Source of the DNA: an uncultured Oscillospiraceae bacterium
GTDB lineage: Bacteria > Bacillota > Clostridia > Oscillospirales > Ruminococcaceae
DNA: 12,405 nt
Assembly (NCBI GenBank): GCA_910578965.1
Contig: CAJTSP010000059.1
Coordinates: forward strand, 2,674 to 15,078
Direction: 5' to 3'
The notes under the pieces were generated by a model, which was not told the origin of the DNA, ran no database searches, and saw only the letters and a list, made by a program, of their open reading frames with translations. Made by a program: the position numbers and the translations under genes. Positions 6,134-12,405 of this stretch are shown in pieces. Numbering within the stretch: position 1 is the first letter of the stretch; each line of letters opens with the position of its first letter.

Positions 6134-6973
6134 TCAGGCCTCGGCGCTCGCCACCAGGTATTTGTAAATTTGCAGCTTGTTTTTTTCGTACAGGCCCATG
6201 TCCTCGTACAGCTCCTTGTAGTACGAAAAGAGCGCCGCCTTGGTGGTAACCAGGTTGTGCAGGTTGATGCGGGTGGCACAGATGCTGGCCGGGTTTTGCA
6301 CATAATAGTAGATGGGGCTGGCCAGCGAATAAAACCGCTCGGCGTACCGGATAAACTCAAGGTTAAAAAGAAAATCCTCGCTCCAGGTAAGCTCTTCGCT
6401 GCAGCGGATGGCGTGCGCGGCCACAATGTCGCGGCGATAGAGCTTGTTCCACATCACGCCGTAGTAAAAGCTGGCTGGCTCGGCCATCAGGTTTTCGGCA
6501 AAGCCGCGCTTGTCCAAAAAGCCCTCGGGCAAAAACCCCAGGGGGGTCACTACCGGGGCCGGGGCGTCCTCCGGCTCCCCGGCCCGGCCGCCGTAGGGGT
6601 ATTCTACCCGGTAATAATGTGCAATGACCATGTCCGCCGCAGCTTCCTCCGCCTTGTGCACCAGCAGGGCGGTGGCGCTGGGGGCAAGGTAGTCGTCGCT
6701 GTCCACAAACTGCAAATAGCGGCCCTTGGCCAGCTCAAGGCCCAGGTTGCGGGTAGCCGAAACGCCGCTGTTGGCCTTGTCTACCAGCAAAATCCGCTCG
6801 TCTACCCGGGCGTACATCCGGCAGACCTCTAAGCTTACGTCCCGGCTTCCGTCGTTAATCAGGATGATTTCGAGGTTCCGGTAGGTCTGCTTGCGCACGC
6901 TCTCCAAACAGCGCACGATATGGTTTTTTGCGTTATACACCGGGATGACGACGCTTACCAGCGGCTGTTCCAT
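6134..6973 (-). CDS. Family 2 glycosyltransferase (GT-A fold)
   Basis: This 279-residue protein is an inverting nucleotide-sugar glycosyltransferase of the EpsJ/capsule type, with no transmembrane helix or signal peptide. The N-terminal half shows the GT2 signature: VSVVIPVYNA (6-15), LINDGSRD (38-45), NSGVSATRNLG (68-78) and the metal-binding DSDD (91-94) after QFV. The WNKLYRRD segment (175-182) and the ED pair at Glu199-Asp200, where the catalytic base usually lies, are also present. It probably transfers a sugar to a polysaccharide or lipid-linked acceptor at the inner membrane face; donor and acceptor are unknown. AAAGGAGG lies 8 nt before the ATG, a strong ribosome binding site. The gene stands alone, without other polysaccharide genes, and converges on the transporter through a shared terminator. 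Confidence 0.9.
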   Translation of the reverse strand: MEQPLVSVVIPVYNAKNHIVRCLESVRKQTYRNLEIILINDGSRDVSLEVCRMYARVDERILLVDKANSGVSATRNLGLELAKGRYLQFVDSDDYLAPSATALLVHKAEEAAADMVIAHYYRVEYPYGGRAGEPEDAPAPVVTPLGFLPEGFLDKRGFAENLMAEPASFYYGVMWNKLYRRDIVAAHAIRCSEELTWSEDFLFNLEFIRYAERFYSLASPIYYYVQNPASICATRINLHNLVTTKAALFSYYKELYEDMGLYEKNKLQIYKYLVASAEA

Positions 6974-7015
6974 CGGCGGTTCCTCCTTTGGGGGGTTATA
7001 GGGGCCTATGCCATC

Positions 7016-7046
7016 ATTATAATATAATAAAATGCGCCCGGGCGCA
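7016..7046 (-). promoter_or_regulatory. Putative promoter and operator-like palindrome of the glycosyltransferase gene
   Basis: On the minus strand a consensus -10 box TATAAT (7016-7021) lies 42 bp before the start codon. The expected -35 position (7039-7044) has no consensus but falls inside the perfect 14-bp palindrome TGCGCCCGGGCGCA (7033-7046). A regulator binding there could replace or block -35 contact. The palindrome may also be chance in such GC-rich DNA. Confidence 0.4.
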
Positions 7047-7248
7047 ACCGCGCCGCAAAAGGATGCCCGGCAGGGCGGGGCGGGGACCGGCCGGCGGGAG
7101 GCCTGCCCCGCCGAGCCTTGTGCCCCCGGCCCGCGTAAAAAAAGCCCCTATTGGGGGATGCAAGGGGGCAAAACCGGCCGCAGCCGGGGCAAACGGCCCA
7201 AAAGGCCGCTGTTTTGCCGTAAAACGGCCCCAAAAACCGGCAAAAAGC

Positions 7249-7277
7249 TTGCATAACCGGGCGGGGTGTGGTATAAT
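7249..7277 (+). promoter_or_regulatory. Sigma-A promoter of the rimP-nusA-infB operon
   Basis: TTGCAT (7249-7254) and TATAAT (7272-7277) are separated by 17 bp, and TGG just before the -10 box makes it an extended -10 promoter. Transcription would start near 7284, about 168 nt before rimP. Confidence 0.85.
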
Positions 7278-7301
7278 CTGATACTAAGAAGGATGGAAGC
7301 T

Positions 7302-7329
7302 GGAGAGTGGGCCGCAAGGCCCGCTCTTC
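7302..7329 (+). promoter_or_regulatory. rimP leader hairpin with GNRA tetraloop
   Basis: GGAGAGTGGGCC (7302-7313) pairs with GGCCCGCTCTTC (7318-7329) over 12 bp including two G-U pairs, closed by the tetraloop GCAA. It begins about 18 nt after the predicted start site and is followed by TTG rather than a full T-run. Further leader segments can pair in alternative ways: CCTGCCGGCAGG (7345-7356) is self-complementary, and CAAGGCGG (7376-7383) matches CCGCCTTG (7396-7403) but competes with a GGCGGC/GCCGCC hairpin. The arrangement is compatible with attenuation or autogenous control, which is an inference. I recall similar GAGAGTGGG hairpins before rimP in other clostridia, but could not check this. 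Confidence 0.6.
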
Positions 7330-7451
7330 TTGCGTCATAGGGAGCCTGCCGGCAGGGCGGGCCGTAAGGCCGGGGCAAGGCGGCGTGCCGCCCTCCCGCC
7401 TTGGCAAAACGGCCTCGGCCGCAGGCGCCCATGGGGAGGGATGTATGCAGT

Positions 7452-7952
7452 ATGGCAAAGCCGAAAACGGCTAAAGGCGGCCAAAACACTGCCGCGGCGG
7501 TAGAGGCGCTGGTGCGCCCGGTGATCGAGGGCATGGGCCTGCGCCTGTGGGATGTCCGGTTTGAAAAAGAAGGGCCGGACTGGTTTTTGCGGGTATTGAT
7601 CGACCGGGATACCCCGCTGGACACCGATACCTGCGAGGCCGCGAGCCGCGCCATCGACCCGGTGATCGACGCCGCAGACCCCATCCCCCAGAGCTACTAT
7701 ATGGAGGTGGGCAGCCCGGGGCTGGGCCGCAGGCTTACCCGGGACGAGCATTTTGCCGCCCTGGCCGGGCAAAAGGTTGCCGCGCGGCTCATCCGCCCGG
7801 ATGAGGCCGGCCGGCGGGAGGTGAGCGGCATCCTGCTGGGCAAGGAGGGCCAGAACATCCGCATCGCCCCCGAGGAGGGCGGCGAGCCGGCAAAGTTCGC
7901 CCTTTCGGCCGCGAGCTTTGTAAAGTTGTGCGACGATGAGGGCCTGTTCTGA
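7452..7952 (+). CDS. rimP: Ribosome maturation factor RimP
   Basis: This 166-residue protein is the 30S subunit maturation factor (formerly YlxS/YhbC/P15A), needed for efficient late assembly of the small subunit in the cytoplasm. The N-terminal alpha/beta domain shows LWDVRFEKE (32-40), LRVLIDRD (46-53) and the hallmark YYMEVGSPGLGRRL (82-95, usually EVSSPGLDRPL). The C-terminal SH3-like barrel spans about 96-166. The reading frame extends back to a TTG at 7401 and an ATG at 7431. I prefer ATG 7452 because the purine-rich GGGGAGGG (7433-7440) lies 11 nt upstream and the RimP homology starts soon after. It is the first gene of the operon, with nusA 183 bp downstream. Confidence 0.93.
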   Translation: MAKPKTAKGGQNTAAAVEALVRPVIEGMGLRLWDVRFEKEGPDWFLRVLIDRDTPLDTDTCEAASRAIDPVIDAADPIPQSYYMEVGSPGLGRRLTRDEHFAALAGQKVAARLIRPDEAGRREVSGILLGKEGQNIRIAPEEGGEPAKFALSAASFVKLCDDEGLF

Positions 7953-8135
7953 CCGTTTGCGTTTTGCGGGCGGGGGCTCCAAAGGGGCTGCCCGGCTGCC
8001 GAGGCCAACGGGCGCAGGCAGGCCCCAAAGAACATTTTGCAATGCAAAGCGGGCCAAAAGCGCAGCTTGGCGCAAAGGGCATAGCGCCGGGCGCAAACCG
8101 CCGCGGCCCGCATAAGATGGGAGGAAACCGGAAAA

Positions 8136-9194
8136 ATGAATGCTGAGTTTTTTGAGGCCCTTGCCCTTTTGGGCAAGGAGCGCGGCCTTTCGGCCGACTA
8201 CCTGATCGAAAAGATCAAGGCGGCCATTGTTATCGCGGTCAAAAAAGACTATGACGTCGAGGACGACAACGTGCTGGTGGAGATCGACCCCGAAAGGGGC
8301 GAATTCAGCGTTTCGCTGGTGCAGGAGATTGTGGAGGAGCCCGAAAACCCCCGCACCCAGGTGGACCTGGAAACCGCCCGGCAGAAAAAGCCCGGCTGCG
8401 AGGCCGGCCAAAAGCTGGTTACCCCGCTTAAAACCAAGGAGTTTGGCCGCATCGCGGCCCAGACCGCCAAGCATGTGATCCGCCAGGGGATCCGGGAGGC
8501 CGAGCGCAGCCAGCTATACACCGAGATGCAGTCCAAGGCGCACGAGATCGTGAGCGCGGTGGTGACCCGCATCGACCCCGCCCGGGGCCTGCTTACGGTG
8601 GACCTGGGCAAGGGCGGCGAGGCGGTGCTGCCCCGGGGCGAGCAGGTACCCGGCGAGGAGTACTACGAAGGCCAGCACCTGCAGGTGTATGTGGTGGACG
8701 TGGCCGTTACCGAGCGCGGCCCGCGGGTGATGATCAGCCGTACCCACCCGGGCCTGGTCAAGCGGATGTTTGAGATGGAGGTGCCCGAGATTTTTGAGGG
8801 CACGGTGGAGGTAAAGGCGATTGCCCGAGAGGCCGGCGCCCGCACCAAGATGGCCGTTTGCAGCAAGGACGAAAACGTGGACGCGCAGGGCGCCTGCATC
8901 GGCGCGCACGGCGCGCGGGTAGCCAAGATCGTGGAGGAGCTGGGCGGCGAAAAGATCGATGTTGTAAAATGGAGCGAGGATCCCGCCGAGTTCATCTCGG
9001 CGGCGCTCAGCCCGGCCCGGGTGGTCAAGGTGGAGCTGCTGGAGGGCGAGAGCCGTAGCTGCAAGGTTACCGTGCCGGACCAGCAGCTCAGCTTGGCCAT
9101 TGGCAACAAGGGCCAGAACGCCCGCCTCTGCGCCCGGCTTACCGGCTACAACATCGATATCCGGCCCGAGAGCGGCTACTACGGCGAGGAGTAA
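8136..9194 (+). CDS. nusA: Transcription termination/antitermination factor NusA
   Basis: This 352-residue protein binds RNA polymerase and nascent RNA to control pausing, termination and antitermination. The domains are in the usual order: an N-terminal polymerase-binding domain (about 1-125), an S1 domain (about 130-200), KH1 with GAHG (256-259) and KH2 with GNKG (323-326, in SLAIGNKGQNARLCARLTGYNIDI). The KH1 loop GAHG differs slightly from the common GPKG. It ends soon after KH2, as Firmicutes NusA does, without the acidic repeats of the E. coli protein. GGGAGG lies about 11 nt before the ATG. The 183-bp gap after rimP has no promoter or gene that I can support. NusA in this operon often controls its own expression through leader terminators. 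Confidence 0.96.
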   Translation: MNAEFFEALALLGKERGLSADYLIEKIKAAIVIAVKKDYDVEDDNVLVEIDPERGEFSVSLVQEIVEEPENPRTQVDLETARQKKPGCEAGQKLVTPLKTKEFGRIAAQTAKHVIRQGIREAERSQLYTEMQSKAHEIVSAVVTRIDPARGLLTVDLGKGGEAVLPRGEQVPGEEYYEGQHLQVYVVDVAVTERGPRVMISRTHPGLVKRMFEMEVPEIFEGTVEVKAIAREAGARTKMAVCSKDENVDAQGACIGAHGARVAKIVEELGGEKIDVVKWSEDPAEFISAALSPARVVKVELLEGESRSCKVTVPDQQLSLAIGNKGQNARLCARLTGYNIDIRPESGYYGEE

Positions 9195-9309
9195 GCCGGC
9201 CAGGCCTTTAAGCCAAAAACGCCCGGCCGGCCAAAAGGGGCCAAACGCCCAGGGGCCGGGCAGGCAAAACCACTTAAAAAGCCAACAGGCAGGAAAGGGG
9301 CCTTTGCTG

Positions 9310-9576
9310 ATGCAGCCACGTAAAATCCCGGTCCGCCGCTGCTGCGGCTGCGGCGAGGGCCGGCCCAAAAAGGAACTGGTGCGGGTGGTGCGTTCGCCCG
9401 AGGGCGAGGTCAGCCTGGACCTTACTGGCCGCAAGGCCGGGCGGGGAGCCTATCTCTGCCCGGATGCCGCCTGCCTTGCCAAAGCAAAAAAAAAGAAGAG
9501 CCTTGAACGTGCGCTGGGCCAGGGCATCCCGCCCGAGGTGTACGAGGCGATGGAGGCCGGCCTTGCAAAGGGATAA
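9310..9576 (+). CDS. rnpM: YlxR/RnpM RNA-binding protein (RNase P modulator)
   Basis: This 88-residue basic protein belongs to the YlxR (DUF448) family, reported in Bacillus subtilis to bind and modulate RNase P and renamed RnpM. The signature is clear: RKIPVRRCCGCGEGRPKKEL (4-23), RVVRSPEGEVSLDLTG (25-40) and GRGAYLC (44-50). Cys11, Cys12, Cys14, Cys50 and Cys55 could form a metal site. The frame is open upstream to 9100, but the family starts just before the PVR motif, and AGGAAAGGGG precedes ATG 9310 by about 9 nt. It lies between nusA and ylxQ as in other Firmicutes, and its 3' end overlaps ylxQ by 14 nt. Confidence 0.93.
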   Translation: MQPRKIPVRRCCGCGEGRPKKELVRVVRSPEGEVSLDLTGRKAGRGAYLCPDAACLAKAKKKKSLERALGQGIPPEVYEAMEAGLAKG

Positions 9577-9877
9577 GCTTTTTGGGGCGCTGGGCCTCTG
9601 CCGCCGGGCGGGAAAGCTTGCCATGGGGGCCGAGCAGGTGCTGGAAACCGCCGCACGCGGCCGCGCGCAGTTGGTGTTGCTGGCGGCCGACGCAAGCAAG
9701 CGCACCGTGCGCCGGATCAGGGAGGGCTGCGAAGGGCTTTGTCCGGTGCGCAGCATCCATCTGGCGCAGGCCGAGCTTTCGGCCCTGGGCCGCCGCCCGG
9801 TGGCGGTGCTGGCCGTTACCGACGAAAACCTGGCCCGCCTGTGCCGGAACTGCCTTGCCCCGGCCCAAGACGGATGA
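9563..9877 (+). CDS. ylxQ: YlxQ, L7Ae-family K-turn RNA-binding protein
   Basis: This 104-residue protein belongs to the L7Ae/L30e/Gadd45 family. The YlxQ subgroup binds kink-turn RNA and sits in the nusA-infB operon of Firmicutes. Typical features are KLFGALGLCRRAGKLAMG (5-22), the family's basic first helix, and LVLLAADASKRT (37-48). The start is TTG 9563, chosen because GGAGG (9552-9556) is placed 6 nt upstream and because the next residues begin the conserved domain. A longer reading from 9464 would overlap ylxR extensively and give non-homologous sequence. The 14-nt overlap with ylxR suggests translational coupling. Confidence 0.9.
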   Translation: MQRDKLFGALGLCRRAGKLAMGAEQVLETAARGRAQLVLLAADASKRTVRRIREGCEGLCPVRSIHLAQAELSALGRRPVAVLAVTDENLARLCRNCLAPAQDG

Positions 9878-9925
9878 CCCCCGCAAAAGGAGCGTTGCCT
9901 CAACTTGTAAGGAGGAGTTTATTGA

Positions 9926-12247
9926 ATGCTGATTAAATATAAGGTGAGCGAAGTAGCAAAGGACCTGAACGTTACCACCAAGCAGATCGTCGACCTGCTG
10001 GCCGGTTTTGGCGATACGCCCAAAAAGGTCGGCTCCAACTTAGAGGAGGAGGAGCTCAACCATATTTTTGAGCACTATACCCGTGCCAACGAGGAGCCGA
10101 GCCTGGACGAATATCTTGCCAGCGCCCCCAAGCCCAAGCCCAAGGAAAGCGAGATACTCAAAAAGGCGGACGGCACGGTGGTGGAGATGCCCCGACCCAA
10201 AAAGCCCAAGGCCGAGAAAAAAGAGGCCTCGGCCGAGCCCTCCAAACCCAAGCGCGAGGTGGTTACCAAGGTGGTGGACACCCGCACGGTGGACGTGAAC
10301 CTGGATAAGTTCAACGAAAAATACACCGAGCTGGCCGGCACCAAAAACGTCGAAAACCGCCGCAAGCCCACCCCCGCCGGCAACAAGCAGAAGTTTGGCA
10401 ACGCAAACCGCAATCGCGGCCGGCAGCCTTTCCAGCGCCGGCGGGAGACCGAGGCCGAGCGGCTGCAGCGCATCCAGCTTGAAAAGGCCCGCAAGGCCCA
10501 GCTCAGGGTGCAGATCCCGGACGAGATCACGGTGGGCGAGCTGGCGGCCCGCTTAAAGGCCACCGCCGCCGCGGTCATCAAAAAGCTGATGGGCCTGGGG
10601 GTCATGGCCAGCGTCAGCCAGGTGGTGGACTTTGACACCGCCGCCATCGTGGCCGAGGAGCTGGGCGCCAAGGTGGAGCGCGAGGTGCACGTCACCATTG
10701 AGGAACGGCTCTTTGAGGTGGACGAGGACGCCCCCGAGAGCCTCGAGGAGCGCCCGCCGGTAGTGGTGGTCATGGGCCACGTGGATCATGGCAAAACCAG
10801 CATCCTGGATAAGATCCGTTCGGCCAATGTCACGGCCGGCGAGGCCGGCGGCATCACCCAGCACATCGGCGCCTATCAGGTTACGGCCGGGGGCAAGGCG
10901 ATTACCTTTTTGGACACCCCGGGCCACGAGGCCTTTACCAGCATGCGCGCCCGCGGCGCCAACCTCACCGACATCGCGGTGCTGGTGGTGGCGGCCGACG
11001 ACGGTATTATGCCTCAGACGGTGGAATCGATCAACCACGCCAAGGCGGCGGGGGTCTCGATCATCGTGGCCATCAACAAGATGGATAAGCCCACCGCCAA
11101 CCCCGACCGGGTGATGGAGCAGCTTACCCAGTACGAGCTGGTGCCCGAGCAGTGGGGCGGCGACGTGATCTGCGTGCCGGTATCGGCCCTGACCGGCCAG
11201 GGCATCGACGAGCTTTTGGAGAACATCAACTTAGTGGCCGAGGTGCGGGAGCTCACCGCCAATCCCGGCCGCCGGGCCAAGGGCGCGGTGATCGAGGCTC
11301 GGCTCGACAAGGGTCAGGGCCCGGTGGCCACCATCCTGGTGCAAAAGGGTACCCTGCATAAAGGAGATGTGGTGATTGCTGGCACCGCCGTGGGCCGGGT
11401 GCGCACCATGAAAAACGACAAGGGCCAGTATATCGAGGAGGCCGGCCCCTCTACGCCGGTGGAGATCACCGGCCTTACCGAGGTGCCGGCGGCGGGCGAT
11501 TTGTTTGACGCGGTAGCGGACGAAAAGTTGGCCCGCGAGCTTGCCGACCAGCGCGCCGCCGAGGCCAAGGAAAAGCAGTTTTCCAGCTACCAGAAGGTCA
11601 CGCTGGACAATCTGTTCAGCCAGATCGCCGAGGGCGAGCGCAAGCAGCTTGACATCATTGTCAAGGCGGACGTGCAGGGCAGCGCCGAGGCGGTCAAGCA
11701 GAGCCTGGAGAAGATTTCCAACGACGAGGTGCGGGTCAAGGTCATCCACGCGGGCGTGGGCGCCATCAACAAATCGGACGTTATGCTGGCCAACGCGGGC
11801 AATGCCATCATCATCGGCTTCAACGTCCGGCCGGACCCCATCGCCAAGGAGGAGGCCGCCCAGGCCGAGGTCGAGATGCGGATGTACCGGGTCATCTATG
11901 ACGCCATCAACGACGTGACCGACGCCATGAAGGGTATGCTCGCGCCCAAGATCCGGGAGGTAGAGCAGGGCCGGCTGGAGGTACGGCAGGTCTACAAGAT
12001 CAGCAGCGTGGGCATGGTGGCCGGCAGCTATGTGCTGGAGGGGAAAATTACCCGCGCCAGCAAGGTCCGGGTGGTACGGGACGGCATTGTCATCACCGAG
12101 GATGAGATCGCCTCGCTGCGCCGCTTTAAGGATGATGTCAAAGAGGTTGCGCAAGGCTACGAGTGCGGCGTGACCCTCGAAAAGTTCAGCGACATCAAGG
12201 AGGGCGACATCTTCGAGGCTTATATCCTTGAGGAATACCGGGACTGA
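9926..12247 (+). CDS. infB: Translation initiation factor IF-2
   Basis: This 773-residue GTPase places initiator tRNA on the 30S subunit and promotes subunit joining. A first IF2_N domain (about 1-52) is followed by a charged, low-complexity Lys/Glu/Pro/Arg linker (about 55-195) and a second IF2_N domain (about 199-250). The G domain holds G1 GHVDHGKT (284-291), [11 protein letters not shown] (307-317), G3 DTPGH (330-334), G4 NKMD (384-387) and G5 SAL (420-422). Domain II follows (about 450-540), then domain III with [10 protein letters not shown] (581-590) and the C-terminal fMet-tRNA-binding domain (about 675-773). TAAGGAGGAG (9908-9917) ends 8 nt before the ATG, the strongest ribosome binding site in the operon. 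The protein is complete and of normal length for clostridia. Confidence 0.98.
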   Translation: MLIKYKVSEVAKDLNVTTKQIVDLLAGFGDTPKKVGSNLEEEELNHIFEHYTRANEEPSLDEYLASAPKPKPKESEILKKADGTVVEMPRPKKPKAEKKEASAEPSKPKREVVTKVVDTRTVDVNLDKFNEKYTELAGTKNVENRRKPTPAGNKQKFGNANRNRGRQPFQRRRETEAERLQRIQLEKARKAQLRVQIPDEITVGELAARLKATAAAVIKKLMGLGVMASVSQVVDFDTAAIVAEELGAKVEREVHVTIEERLFEVDEDAPESLEERPPVVVVMGHVDHGKTSILDKIRSANVTAGEAGGITQHIGAYQVTAGGKAITFLDTPGHEAFTSMRARGANLTDIAVLVVAADDGIMPQTVESINHAKAAGVSIIVAINKMDKPTANPDRVMEQLTQYELVPEQWGGDVICVPVSALTGQGIDELLENINLVAEVRELTANPGRRAKGAVIEARLDKGQGPVATILVQKGTLHKGDVVIAGTAVGRVRTMKNDKGQYIEEAGPSTPVEITGLTEVPAAGDLFDAVADEKLARELADQRAAEAKEKQFSSYQKVTLDNLFSQIAEGERKQLDIIVKADVQGSAEAVKQSLEKISNDEVRVKVIHAGVGAINKSDVMLANAGNAIIIGFNVRPDPIAKEEAAQAEVEMRMYRVIYDAINDVTDAMKGMLAPKIREVEQGRLEVRQVYKISSVGMVAGSYVLEGKITRASKVRVVRDGIVITEDEIASLRRFKDDVKEVAQGYECGVTLEKFSDIKEGDIFEAYILEEYRD

Positions 12248-12390
12248 TGCGTGTGCTGCCCGGCAAAGGCGGCGGATACGGCTGCCTCGCCGGGGAATGG
12301 TAAAAGCACCGGCTGGCAAAGAAACGGCGTGTTGCCCCTTGTGAAAGGATGCAGGCATCGCTTGACAAAGGGGAGCATGGTTTTTGGGGC

Positions 12391-12398
12391 AAAAGGAG
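12391..12398 (+). promoter_or_regulatory. Ribosome binding site of the next gene, probably rbfA
   Basis: AAAAGGAG near the right edge, followed by TAAAAAG at the end of the window, is a good Shine-Dalgarno sequence positioned for a start codon at or just after 12406. The usual neighbour of infB in Firmicutes is rbfA, so that gene is the likely owner; no coding sequence of it is visible. The 143 bp between the infB stop codon and this site hold only GC-rich inverted repeats, such as CCCGGC (12259-12264) with GCCGGG (12289-12294), without a T-run. Confidence 0.55.
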
Positions 12399-12405
12399 TA
12401 AAAAG

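Larger units (their letters stand above)
6974..7451. other. Divergent intergenic region between the glycosyltransferase gene and the rimP operon
   Basis: These 478 bp contain no gene I can support. On the glycosyltransferase side lie a minus-strand TATAAT (7016-7021) in an AT-rich island and a 14-bp palindrome (7033-7046). The centre is GC-rich with several inverted repeats, for example GGCGGGGC (7074-7081) with GCCCCGCC (7105-7112). On the rimP side lie a strong promoter (7249-7277) and a structured leader of about 168 nt. Confidence 0.6.

Noticed and set aside
7138..7160. Minus-strand terminator-like CCCC-AATA-GGGG followed by seven T residues
   Set aside because: The stem is only 4 bp, and no minus-strand gene lies upstream of it that would need terminating.
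7401..7451. TTG 7401 or ATG 7431 as the rimP start
   Set aside because: Neither has a ribosome binding site, and the extra residues are not part of RimP. ATG 7452 has purine-rich GGGGAGGG upstream.
7964..8146. 60-codon open frame between rimP and nusA
   Set aside because: It runs into the nusA start, has no convincing ribosome binding site and a biased Gly/Ala/Arg/Pro composition.
12362..12390. TTGACA near the right edge as a promoter for the next gene
   Set aside because: No -10-like hexamer exists at 16-18 bp; the sequence there is TGGGGC. Read-through from infB is more likely.

Overview
The window looks like a chromosomal segment from a GC-rich member of the Clostridia, probably an Oscillospirales/Ruminococcaceae-type gut anaerobe. 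The evidence is the rimP-nusA-rnpM(ylxR)-ylxQ-infB gene order typical of Firmicutes, sigma-A promoters with near-consensus boxes, strong purine-rich Shine-Dalgarno sites, and GC-rich codon use with AT-rich promoter islands. The lineage is inferred; there is no rRNA or other formal marker here. Most of the content is housekeeping.

Left part (1-2802), minus strand: a tRNA-Lys(UUU) gene with a textbook promoter and terminator but a mispaired acceptor stem. Beside it are two genes for CobW/COG0523-family GTPases in one transcription unit. The upstream one (372 aa) is a canonical CobW GTPase with a CxCC metal motif and a His/Cys-rich insert made of 45-bp tandem repeats. The downstream one (319 aa) has a divergent P-loop, no CxCC, and a C-terminal domain resembling the YcgQ/TIGR03943 family. 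Together they look like a metal-handling (probably zinc) module, which is an inference.

Middle part (2632-7046): on the plus strand, a long-form Xaa-Pro aminopeptidase (594 aa) and a ten-helix EamA/DMT transporter preceded by two large RNA hairpins. A 154-bp MITE-like element with perfect 16-bp inverted ends and TAA flanks sits exactly at the transporter's stop codon. A 19-bp GC-rich bidirectional terminator then separates it from a convergent lone family-2 glycosyltransferase on the minus strand.

Right part (7249-12405), plus strand: a strong extended -10 promoter and a structured leader introduce rimP, nusA, rnpM/ylxR, ylxQ and infB. A ribosome binding site at the very end presumably belongs to the next gene, most likely rbfA. 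These genes link ribosome maturation, transcription elongation control and translation initiation.

I see no phage, CRISPR, toxin-antitoxin or defence system. The items most worth a second look are the tRNA-Lys acceptor stem, the MITE at the stop codon, the metal-binding repeat tract and the paired CobW proteins, and the structured leaders of the transporter and of rimP.
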